The position numbers and the translations under genes are program-made. 64,000 bases of DNA from contig PUFA01000314.1 of NCBI GenBank assembly GCA_003508835.1, positions 744,001 to 808,000 on the forward strand, in the 5' to 3' direction. Of this stretch, positions 13,760-24,420 are shown one piece after another. The notes under the pieces were generated by a model. The model searched no databases and was not told the DNA's origin. It saw only the letters and a list, made by a program, of their open reading frames with translations. The first letter of the stretch is position 1; each line of letters begins with the position of its first letter. The stretch is from Eonycteris spelaea (Eukaryota > Chordata > Mammalia > Chiroptera > Pteropodidae).

Positions 13760-14625
13760 GTCAGAAACCAGGACACCCGAAGGGAACGCGGCTGCCCCGC
13801 GCGCTGGCCGGCGGCTCGGGGGTCCGGCCAGTGGGCCGCCCGCACCGCTCCACGGGGCCATGTCGGCGTGGCCTCACACGCGGGTCGCAGCGGAGCGTGC
13901 TGGCGAGGGCTGCTGTCACGGCGACGCTGAGCGGCAGGCAGGGGAGCACTCACGCAGGGGTCTCCCAGTCCCGCCTGGAGGGGTCCCGTTCCCACAGAAA
14001 CGACAGCCTCAGAAGGAGAAGCACCCGCCGCCTCCGGCCGGGGTGTCCCCGTGCGCGCACGGCGGATGTTTGCGGCTCGAGGGGCAGTTCTTTGTCGTGG
14101 GGCTGCCTGGGCCCTGCGGGACGCTCAGCAGCACCCGGGGGGCTGCACCCACTAGGACGCCAGCTGCTGACCCGGGAGGCGTCATCACCCCGTCACGAAC
14201 CCCGCCTGCCGAGCACAGAGCGACTCCGTCCTCGGAGGCCAGAGCCCGTGACCCCACAAGACGCGTTGGCAATGCGCTCCGCACTGCGAGGGGACGTCCA
14301 CGCGCTGTCCGGAGCTTGGGGAGAGCGGCCAGGGGACGAGCATGCCGATCACGGCGGCTCAGCCGTGGCGGGTCCAGGGGACACAGGCTGCGAGAGGAGG
14401 GACAGACGGACAGGGAGGAGAGAGGACTCAGCCATTGCGTCTCCTGCCCAGCCAGGAGGAGGCCGTGAGCACGTGGCACCGGCCCCTCGCTCCTTCGCGG
14501 ACACGGGGCTGTTTCATGGGGGCCTGCTACGTCTGCCACTCCTCGACCCGGCTGCCAGACGCAGGCTGGGGACGTCACGCCCCGGCCGTGCCGAAGCCGC
14601 TGCGAAGCAGACAGACCTCTTATGA
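13760..14625. other. CpG-dense GC-rich block
   Basis: GC and CpG are high, with overlapping open frames on both strands (about 250-310 codons) that are compositional rather than gene-like. It passes into AT-richer DNA after 14.63 kb. It may be a promoter island, but no first exon or core promoter element was identified. Confidence 0.4.
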
Positions 14626-17600
14626 CGGACGGATTGTCAAGAGATTCAGAAAAAAAGGGCAAATGTGTCATGTCCTCGGAGCACAGGACCAGCGTCAGAG
14701 TGGACGTTCTCGGGCCAGGCCATCTGGGCTTCGTTTCCGTCTTCGGAAGCTCCGCGGGAGCTATTTTGGTTCTGTTTGGGAACGTTTGGGTTGAGTTATA
14801 AGCAGGATGACAATCTAGTTGGGTCACCGAAATAGAAAGCCATCTCGCTCTCCCTCTTTTTCTCCCCCTCACCCTAGTCTGGGAAAAGCTGCTTTGCGAA
14901 GGAGACGTTGGGACCTTAGAATAGACTTGGGGGAGGGAGAGATTTCCCACGCGCAGTGTTCAGCTGGGGGTCGCGTGACAATCATTTCTGGGCGGATAAG
15001 ACGGGCTCCTTCCTCCACAGTGGGGGTCCCACGTGGCGGGCATTTGCCACGCTCCGCCTTCCTGCATGCCCCTCGGGATGAGCTCGCTGTGATTCCAGCC
15101 ACGCTCTGGAAGGAGACACATGTTGCCCGGCGGCGGACTCAGAGTCCAGGGAAGCAGCCCCCCACCCCCCCGTCCCTGCCTCTGTCACCACCTCCCTCCT
15201 CAGTCCCAAACTCTGTGCAGGCGCCCAGAATAGCGCGTGAGTCACCGATTTCAGAAACGCGTCTTCTTTTTAAAACTTCCACAGATGCCCCATCACGTCA
15301 ACACAAGACTTCCGAAGGGAAAAATCCCATCCTAACACATCCGTTCTTTAAATAAAATAATAATAATAAAAAATCCCATCGTGTGTTTGTCCATATGGGT
15401 ATGTAATTACAAAAGAAAACAGTTCGATGACAGTATAAATTGTAGTAACCCCGATCCATTTTTAGTTTACTTTTGCTTTAAGGAATTGTTTTCACTCGAT
15501 TTGGTCTCTTGCAAAACTGGAGTTTTTATTCAAATAATTTTATAAGATCCACCCAACCCAGCAGTATCCATGTAACACTCCTTAGACAGATGCATTAAGT
15601 CAAACATCAGCAAAGAACAGTGTTGTGCTCTGTCTCATAACGAAACAGTTTCAAGGTAAGCACTTCCAAAGTAACACAAACACCCAAGTAACGGTTTAGT
15701 GATGACATATGTATTCCGTTTGAGATTATTTCCCTGTTCCGCAGCACTGTACACGGTTTCAACTGCATTTTCTGTCATTCTGCAAATGCCAGGGGCTACG
15801 TCTGTCTGTGGACGTTCAAGGGGGTCAGTGGCACAGCGCTAGCGGGGCGTGCGCGGCTCACAGACCTCCCGGACCCAGGACCGAGCCAGGCCTGAGCTCC
15901 GTGGGTCGTCCTAGCGGCCGCTTCTAGCTGTGGTGGCCTCGAGTGTGCCTCTCCTTCCACGCTCAAGAGCAGAGAGCTGGACTTCACGACGTCCGACGAG
16001 ACACGGCTCCTTCCACACCAGTGGGTGGAGGGTGCGGCTCCCCCGTGCCCAGGGCCCTCTCTTCCCCACGTCGCATCGGCCACAGGCGTGCGCTCTGATG
16101 TTCCCTTGGCCAGCGGACTCCTTTCGTGCTCTTAGCCGTGTGGTTTGCGAGGCCGAAGGCCACTCCTGAATCCCAAAGGCGACCTGAGGTGCCTGCCATG
16201 ATGCACAGTTCTCGCGAGGCTGGCCACAAAGGCCAGCCCTGGGACGGTGACTTCACCCCCAAGTCAGGACACAGGGAGGAAGCGAATGCCGACATGCACC
16301 CCGCAGGCAGGAGCTGCAAGGGTGCTCTTTGTGCCCACGGGGTACACGGACATGTGCGTGTTCAGCTCCCACGAGGAGAGACTCGCCCACTGAGCGGCCG
16401 GCGCTGGGAAGTGCGGTTTCGCTGCGTGTTGGGGAAGTGCTGAGTTCGAGGGACCTTGCCATCTGCACGCGGATGTGGCTGTGGAGTGGAGGGAGAGTCC
16501 GGACTAGACGTGTTTATGGGGGACCGAAAGGCGTCTGGCTGTTGATTTATGCCAGAGCTGAAGGGGGCCGTGAGTAGGCCTGGACGGGCCGATACTGTAA
16601 GGTCAGAAGAAACCCAACGATACAGAGAACCAGCCGGTGCTTGCCCAAGGGCACGGGGCTGGCGTGGGGGGGGGGCAGGACATAAAAACAGAAAATGAAC
16701 AAAAATAAACTCTAAAAAACATAACGAAGGTCATAAAGTTCTCAGTAAATCTTTGTTGCATGCTTGGCTGGCTTTCTCAGAGGAGAAAAGATATTCTGGT
16801 AAACTAACACACATGACTTTCTCACACAGGCTTAGGGTGAGAACTATATTTGGACGGCTTTGAATCACGGTCCCCAAAGACATACGGTCCCAGTCCGGGC
16901 ACCCTCTACATGGCACACGATGTGACCGTCACTTGGGCGCTATACGTGATTACGGGCCTGGCGGTGGGGGAGATGATCGTGGCTGGGCCGAGGGCGGCCA
17001 CAGACATCCTTGTACCTCAGAGTGACGGCTTCACGGCCCGGGGCGCCCGCGGCAAGACGCACCCGATCTGGCTGCTGGGACCGGCCCCCGCGGCCGCGGC
17101 CCGGGCTGCTGTCGTGAGAGCTGTCAACGCTGGGTCTGGGGCGGGAGAGACCCAGGTTCTGCCTTTGCAGACGAGACAGGAACACAAAAAGGTAGTGGCA
17201 GGATTTTCTTTTCGTCCTCAGGCAGGAGAAGGCTGAAGGAAGGAAGTGGCCATGAGACACATTTCGGGACATTTAATAGGGACCCGCATCCGTCGTCTGG
17301 GTTTCACAGAAAAGGCTTTCTCGGGTCTCCCGGTGCTCGGTCACTAGTTAGCACAGGTGGGCCCTCCCTCACGCAGGGATGGCTTCCACGTGCCTGTGAC
17401 CAGGAAGCCGGAGGCAGGTTCCTCTGCACACAGGTTTCGAGAAAGGGAGCCTCGGGCAGTACGATGGGGGGAGGGGGCCGTGGTGTCAGCGAGAACGAAG
17501 GCCCCAGAGGTCCCCAACCTGCCCCTCCTCCTACCCCTTATCTGCCCCCCACCCCCTTCCCGAGAGCGGGCGGTTCTCTGCGGGGCGCATAGCAGGTGCC

Positions 17601-17879
17601 TCAGCAAAGGGGCAAGGCCCCCCACACCCTCGCCAGCCCCCGGCTGTGTGCGCGCGTGCCCGTCTCCCCCACACAGGTTTCGTTCATCCTCGAGCAAAAG
17701 TGCGGGGCGCGCTGGACTGCGAACTTCGTGACAATGGATCCTGAAGGAATTCAAAGCACTGAAATTGGTCGCAGGCTTAGGGGGTGGAGGGTGGACCGTC
17801 CGGTGCTCGCAGGAAGGCGGACGCTGCGGGTCTGGGGGCACCCTGAGTGGCGAGGCCCTGATGGGGGGGGGGCACCCCG
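14626..17879. other. Non-coding stretch, AT-rich between GC-rich flanks
   Basis: An AT-rich interval at about 15.34-15.80 kb starts with an A/T low-complexity patch (about 15,347-15,372). The rest is GC-rich. Poly-G runs of 10 occur at about 16,666-16,675 and 17,863-17,872. An A-rich patch follows the first of these (about 16,680-16,720) and could be the tail of an eroded retroposon, but no body was recognised. No gene was seen. Confidence 0.5.
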
Positions 17880-18740
17880 GTAGCCGGCCTGTGACCTAGG
17901 GGCGTCGCCGGGCGGTGCCCACACTGCGCTCGCGCGCCAGGAAGACGCGCCCATGCGGAGAGACGGCGCAGAGGGGAGGGGGCGCTCCTGAGACGCGGCC
18001 CGAGGCCTGCTGGGAGGACGCGGGGTGCTGGGGGGCCGGCGACGCGGCCCCGCGAGGACGTAACTCCGGTGCGGGCAGCTCCGCGCAGGGCGCACGCGGC
18101 GTCCGCCACGCGGCGGGGCTGGGGGAGCGCGCGACGCGTGTCGCCGGCGTCGCGCCTGAGCCCCGGGCACCACGCACCTGCGCGCGCCGCTGTTCGCGCC
18201 TCTGGGCGCATAGGCGTACGGCCCCGTGTCCCACTGCCCGGTGCCCCATGGCCCGGTGCCCCACGGCTCCGCGTCCCACGCCCCCGTGTCCCAAGGCCCG
18301 TGCCCCACGGCCCCGTGCGCCACGCCCCAATGCCGGGGCCACTGCGGCTCGCCAGCGGCGCTCCTGTCCCCCCACGTTGGAGGCTAAGGCTGTCGGGGAC
18401 ACACCAACCGGCTGCAGCCCTGGTCGCCCGGCGCCCGGTTCTGGGTCGCAGGTTCACGCACCGGGTCCGGTCTGAGTGGTGAGCGCGCGGCGGGGGCGGC
18501 TGAGCCTCGCGGGCACGCGAACCTGACCCTGGCCGCGCGCGTGGCCGCGCAGTGCACGCAGCGCGGATGTCGATGTCGCCTCCGGGGGGCGCGACTCCCC
18601 TTCCCGGGGTGCCGGCCGAGCGGCACCGGGAGACCGGCCCACAGGAACGGAGCAGGCCTTGCGCGCGCGGTACGGCGCGCCTCCCCGCACGCCCCGGTCT
18701 CTCGGGCCAACGTAGCACTGCACAGCAGAGGCCGCTTCCA
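17880..18740. other. CpG-island-like block
   Basis: This is among the most CpG-dense parts of the window, with a sharp drop to AT-rich DNA after about 18.76 kb. It contains a 15-bp minisatellite (18,220-18,323). A GTGAGC donor-like hexamer stands at about 18,480 on the plus strand. These features would fit a promoter and first exon, but the open frames on both strands conflict and none has a recognisable domain. The alternative is a GC-biased recombination hotspot with no gene. Confidence 0.5.
18220..18323. repeat. 15-bp minisatellite, about 7 copies
   Basis: Consecutive 15-base blocks of the form GCCCCGTGTCCCACT and GCCCGGTGCCCCACG run head to tail, one copy being 14 bases. Because the period is a multiple of three, both strands remain open and translate as repetitive Gly/Trp/His- or Pro-rich peptides. 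This is an artefact of the array. Confidence 0.85.
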
Positions 18741-20569
18741 ACGCAGTTCGCGGCTCACAATTTGTAGCCGATCAAACGCCAAAGATAGTTTGGAAAACAA
18801 CTTTGAAATGTACCAGTGCCATTTCATGCATAAAGAGGATGCCATAGAATGGGACATATGTCCAGCCCTGAAGCCTCCTGCGGGGTGTGGTGGATGGGCG
18901 GCCTTAAGAAACGGAAGCGCGATCATATCCCACGGCTGGCCCTTCCCTGGGTGGGGACCTTAATCTGGTGGGTTGAAACACGACACGATTTCCCTGTTGC
19001 ACTGGACAAGAGCATGTGGCGTCCAAGAGCCTAATTCACGCCAGGGAAAGGAGAAACGGAGCAAAAAGAAAACGTTGAACCTGCTGCCTTCCCGATTCTT
19101 CGCAGGCCCCGTGTTACATAGAATCCTGCTTACATGCATCTTTCATGTACACACACACGCATCTAAATGCCTTTGAAGAGAAGCCACCTCTGTGATCGAC
19201 GAACGGAGCCTGTCTTGATTTTCACAAGCTTGACTTTGATGTCTGGAACTAATCTCCTAGACCCACACGAATCACTAATTTGAGTGTCCGGCACATAGAA
19301 AGGCGGCCTGCAGAGAAAACTAGCTCTGTCCTCTTTCCTTAGGCTGTACCGGGGCAGGAATCTGGTACACAGTATTGCAGATGGAAAGACATTTTAAAAT
19401 CAGTTGTTCAACTGTGTCAAAAAAAAAAAATAAAGGCACAAGAAAAAAGAGTGTTTTGAGCAGATGTGTTTGTTTTGATCAGATTCTTGAGGGTATGTCA
19501 ATATGGAAGAAACAAATGACTGGGGAATGAATGATTCTGAGCAAACAGGTAATTTACCGGTCTCAGGCGGGTCCCCTTCCCCACCCACTCTCTGTCAACC
19601 CAGCGAGCCCTCTTTCCTCTGCTTGAAATAAAACGTGGAAAACACGTCTTGGCACAGGGCCCACGCACGTGCCCAAACACAGGCTGTGGGCCTCCGCCTG
19701 GGGGCCCCCCAACTCTGAGCGTGCCTCCCTGCCTCCCACCCTTCATCTCCCGGCGTATCCTCTTGTCCTTACGCATTTCTTTACATATCTTTGAGTCCAG
19801 CGAGCACCAAGCTCAAGGGAGGCACACAGCAGTCCCGGGTCCCTGCGGTGTGCCCTGCCTGGCAGACCGCCCCTGGCCCCCCGGCTCTGTGAAAGGGGTG
19901 GCTGCAGATCGTGACAACCTCGTACCTTCCACTGGGCAGACCGCACGTGCTTACCCAGTCGGGGGCCGGGACGAGCCGGGGCACGCCAGCCCCCGCGCTC
20001 TGTGGTCACGGCCTGGGCCCTGTGCCGGCGGCAGCCAGACAGGCCCCGGCACGGACCCGCTGTCACTGAGGTAGAACTGGAGGCAGCTCAGGGCAGTGCC
20101 TTCCGGGCCCCCGGACGAGTTCCAAGTTCAAGGGCTGAGTGTGCACCGGCTGAAGTCCCAGATGTGCCGTCTGGCCACGTGCAGGCAGCCAGCAAAGGGC
20201 CCCAGGGCGCACCGAGCCTGTCACGGGCGGCGTGGACGGGCCAGCACGCAAGTGACCTCCACAGACAGCGTCCTTCTCTGCGGTGCAGCCCTCCCCGCGG
20301 AGGGGGCCCCGGCACGGAGCGCCCACCTGCGGGCGACGCGGACGTGCAGGCGGCCCAACAGTGACTCCAGAGGGCGCCGGAAGAGGGGTCAGTCCTCGGA
20401 CACGACGTCCGCATTCCGGGTACCATCGTAACCGCAGTCTGAGCAAAAGTAAGATACACAGCCGTCAGCCCCAAACAGCCGCGACGTGAACATGCACGGC
20501 GTTAGCGAGACAGAGAAAATGCGTGTGACGCTGTCGTCCCCACCGCGAGGGCCACACGCCGTCAGTCCC
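18741..20569. other. Non-coding stretch, no gene recognised
   Basis: The composition is mixed, with an A-rich run near 19,420-19,431 and GC-rich DNA after 19.6 kb. Nothing was recognised on either strand. Confidence 0.5.
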
Positions 20570-21053
20570 CGACACGCCACATGCCACACGCTGACACACG
20601 CCGCACACACGCACACACGCTGACACACGCCACACACGCACACATGTGCTGACACACGCCGCACACACACACGCACACACGCTGACACACGCCGCACACA
20701 CACACGTGCTGACACACGCCGCACACACACGCACACATGTGCTGACACACGCCGCACACACACGCACACGTGCTGACACACGCTGCACACACACGTGCTG
20801 ACACACGCCGCACCACACACACGTGCTGACACACGCCGCACACACACAGGTGCTGACACACACCACACACACACGCACAGGTGCTGACACACGCCGCACA
20901 CACACATGTGCTGACACACACACACGCACACACGTGCTGACACACGCCGCACACACACACGCACGCGCTGACACACGCCGCACACATACACGCACACACG
21001 TGCTGACACACGCCGCACACACACGCACACACGTGCTGACACACACTGACACA
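20570..21053. repeat. CA-rich minisatellite (about 25-40 bp units) bearing CACGTG palindromes
   Basis: Units built from 'GCTGACACACGCCGCACA' followed by variable CA/CG dinucleotides are repeated at least 14 times over about 480 bases. Unit length varies because the CA portion expands and contracts. At least seven exact CACGTG hexamers occur, at about 20,703, 20,767, 20,792, 20,820, 20,931, 20,997 and 21,030. Alternating purine-pyrimidine sequence makes the array a good Z-DNA candidate. Several long frames on the minus strand (Cys/Val-rich) derive only from the repeat. Confidence 0.95.
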
Positions 21054-21733
21054 TCGTCCTTCTGCGACCTGACGTCTTCGCCCTTATCCGTGCCGAGGAT
21101 TCTGCCCCTCGCCTGTTTTCAGGGAAGCAGACATCCTGCCCGCCGCCTGCCCCTCGGGCTCCGAAGCTTTCCTCCTCGGGTGACGGGAGCCGGACCCACG
21201 CCCGTGACAGAGCCCGGGAGCGCTGAGTGGAGCAGGGGAGGCGTTTCGGCCACGAAGGCCGTTTGTTTTCCCTCTTGAATGACCGACGAGAACGACGTGA
21301 CGGGAACATAATGCAGAGAACGTGTCACCGTCTCCCACATCCACCAAAAAAACCCCACCCTGACCAGACCCCAACGATAAGAGACGGAACTAAACGCCAT
21401 CATCCTTTATCCTCCTATGGACGAAGGGATCTAGACCATCTCTATAAAAGCACTCTGCTTGACGGACAGGGAAAATCCTGTGGAAGAGGCTCTAATCCAA
21501 TGACTTAGCAGCAAACGCACAAAAGGTTTCGAAAGCATTTTAAGGGAACAGCCACAAACTGTATAAGCGGGAGCAGAGGTACAATCAGCAGGACGGACGG
21601 CACAGGAGGGCGCCGATGACTCAGGCACTGACACAAACACCCTCATCCGGCCCCCGCCGAGGGCCTTCCAGAACACCCACGCGCCCCGAACCCGGCCTCA
21701 GGCCTTCGGTACCCAGCATGGGGAGATGTCCCA
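21054..21733. other. Non-coding stretch, no gene recognised
   Basis: This is a GC-rich flank of the minisatellite followed by mixed sequence. I see nothing recognisable. Confidence 0.5.
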
Positions 21734-21850
21734 CGTTCAAATTCCAGCTCCACCTTGGCTGGGGAATCGGAAGTAAATTAGGAAGATCCCCTAAACCTCA
21801 GTTTCCTTATCTGTACCACTGGGAAAATAAAAACCGATCGTCCCCCGAGA
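21734..21850 (+). mobile_element. MIR SINE fragment, plus orientation
   Basis: The order of landmarks matches the tRNA-derived mammalian MIR family. A diverged B-box-like 'GTTCAAATTCCAGCTC' comes first, then a degenerate mid-section, then the core-like 'CCTCAGTTTCCTTATCTGTA' and a 'GGGAAAATAAAA' stretch. MIRs are ancient and shared across mammals, so this supports a mammalian origin but dates nothing. The 5' head and 3' LINE-like end are not discernible. Confidence 0.85.
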
Positions 21851-24189
21851 GCGCCGTTTGGTTGAGACGCAGCCTCTCATGCCGACGGCCCTGTCTGGGA
21901 CAGAATAAAATGCGCAATGAGTCATGGATTCTGCTAGTGTGCGATCCTTCCAAAATGCTAACAGGTAAGCCTCGCTCTTCTTTAAACACGAAACAGATTG
22001 GCATGTGTAGCTTGCTATGTAAATGACACGATTTCAATAAAAGAGTTTCGGAACAAAATACGCATGCATGTTGACGTACACATTCCCGCCAGACATAATC
22101 ATTTTCCTGATCTTGGAGAACGGGTTCAAAGCTCACGGACTCAGTGAAAAGAAAATTCATTCAACGGTCGGCTTGCCGCACCAGGTTCCCACGTCCGCCC
22201 ACCCCTAAGCTGATTCCCGATACGCATGGCAGTCGCAGGGCAAATGAGAGTCGCCTGTGGGCCGTACATCTCACTAGGAAAACTTTAGGGTGTGGGCGAT
22301 GATCTTCGAGAATTCCAGCCCCACAGTGTGCACCTGCAGCGACAGGGTCTTTATCCATCCCCTTTGGGAACAGTCTTTCTGAGTCGGTCTGTCTTACATA
22401 ATGTTTCTTATTGTTACTTTTCTTTATTGTTACTTAATGCCCGTTGTGATTCTGTGTCTCTTTGGCCACTAAGTGCAACGCTACCCTCTAAGTCGCCAGG
22501 CTGGACCTGAAGGAGCCCGTTGCTCGGCCGGCACGGAGGCCGCGCCCTTCACCCTCTGCCGGACCGTGGCCCACGCGCTGTGCTGTCTGTGTCAGCAACC
22601 CTGGTGCCGTGATGTTTTCCTAAACCGGGCCCCGCAGCCCTCAGGAGTCTGGCGCCCTCCCGCGCCTCCCGGGCCGAGGAGCCTCTGGCCAGGTCCGCGA
22701 GTCTTGGGTCCCTGGCGTCCGCGGACACCCTCCAAGCCCGGGTCCCCTGCTGTCCCCCCAGCCCCACCTGTTTCCTCGGGCTGTGCCCTGCTTGGGAAGG
22801 AATCTTCCAGATGCCTCAGCGCGCATCCCAATCCTACCTCCTTCTCGCTTTCATGGCCAGCTTAGTCTTGGAGAAGCTTCCTGGACCACTCGGGCTCAGA
22901 ACGCTCTCCTCCCTGATCCCCAGGAGGTTCATCCTGCGCCCCAACACACGCACCTGGTCAGGCGGACAGCTGAGAAATGGCGGCCCTCTCTCTCTCTGCG
23001 ACGTGCACACACCGAGCGGGCAGGTGTGCGTCTCCAAGCACCTGGTCCATCGCTGGATGTAAGCAAGATGCCTCTGACCTCTCCCCCGCTGGAACGGAGC
23101 AGTTACAGCCGACACTGGACAATGAAGGCAGAGTTAGGGCTTAGTTGAACATCTGCCTATAAATTTTTGACTCCCCAAAAGTTAACTACTGTTGACTGGA
23201 AGCCTTACCGATACCATAAAGAATCAATTAACATGTCTTTTATATGTTATATGTGTACTGAAAAGTGACCAGCAACCCTTACAATAAAGTTAGAGAAAAC
23301 TTTAGGAAAATCACACGGAAAATACATTTACAGCACTGTACTTACTGATAGCTTAAGTTCATGTCATCTTAAACACACACGAAAATTAATTCTTGATTCA
23401 GGCACTGAAAATTGCTCTTTCAACCCAGGCTATGCTTCAGAAGTACACGCGGAATTAAACGAAGAGCCCCAGCCTGGGTCACACGGGGACCTTCCGAGAC
23501 GGAGAGCCAGAGGCTCGTGTGCCTTGCTGCGTCTCCAGCTTCGAGTCTGATCACAGTGCAGGTTTTGCCACACAGCCCCCCTGACCCCTCACCTCCACCC
23601 GGAATTTACAGCATCCCAGGAGACAGCGGAGTTCGAACCGAGAACTCGAGACTTCACTAGAACGTGAGGCACGTGCACGTTCCCGTCCCAGACTGGATTG
23701 GGGTGGGTGTGCGTGTGTTCACGTGCAACAGTTTGCGCGCAGCTACAAACGACGGCGGCAGCGATGTGCGCAGCCTCCGTACCGCTCTGTGTGCACGGGG
23801 GCCGAGGCGGCCTCACAGGCCTCCGGCCCCCCGCCGTTCCTCAACAGCTGCGGAGGATTAAAAAGCACCGAGGCATTTATTGATCACCAGCTCGGCGTGT
23901 CGGCCTTGCAGCTTTCCTTGCGTGGTCCCTTTATGACAACGTCTGTGGTTGGGGGAGAAATGACACACGCTTAAAACCCGCAGTGAGTTCGGCGGGGACC
24001 GTGGGCAGTGGGAGAACAGGAATTCGCATGTAAATTCGACGCACAAAGTTAGTGACAGGTAGAGAGACCGCATCTCCCTCGCGTTTAACTGAGAGCCGCG
24101 GGAGCACAGATGGCTTCACTTTTCCCAACACTCACCATCCTCGTCCGATTTGTCTATGCAACTGCCCAGCTAGCTCTGGGCAACCTTTG
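21851..24189. other. Non-coding stretch, no gene recognised
   Basis: It is GC-rich at 22.5-23.1 kb and AT-rich at 23.15-23.4 kb. A short 'GCATTTATTGATCACCAG' at about 23,871-23,888 resembles the antisense 3' end of L2 or MIR but is too short to call. No gene was seen. Confidence 0.45.
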
Positions 24190-24420
24190 GAATTTGCAAA
24201 GGATGGCAAGCAGGCCCCCATCAACAGGAAGCGCTAAGGAGACTCTGATAAGTACACAATGAAATACTATGCACCTGAAAAAAAAAAAAGGTGTAAGATC
24301 TTAGAATATTGGCTGGATCGGGAGCGGTGCGACATTGTTTCTATTTGCACAATGCAACTAAGAACGTCGTTATCTAGAATGGGTGGCATTGGGCTGGGTG
24401 CAGCAGAGAGGAAATGCTTC
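24190..24420 (+). mobile_element. LINE-1 3'-end fragment, plus orientation
   Basis: Landmarks of the L1 3' UTR appear in order: 'CCATCAACAGGAAG', then 'TACACAATGAAATACTATGC', an A-rich run of about 12, a diverged middle, and 'AGAATGGGTGGCATTGGGCTG', which parallels the usual 'AGAATGGTGGTTGCCAGGGGCTG'. Divergence is high, so this is an old insertion. Boundaries are approximate. Confidence 0.65.

Noticed and set aside
17060..17085. 'GATCTGGCTGCTGGGAC' resembling the start of 7SK RNA
   Set aside because: Only about ten bases agree and the following sequence has no 7SK landmarks.
20389..21309. Minus-strand frame of 306 codons rich in Cys/Val
   Set aside because: Produced by the CA-rich minisatellite read as GTG/TGT codons. 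There is no domain, and two other frames over the same array are equally open.
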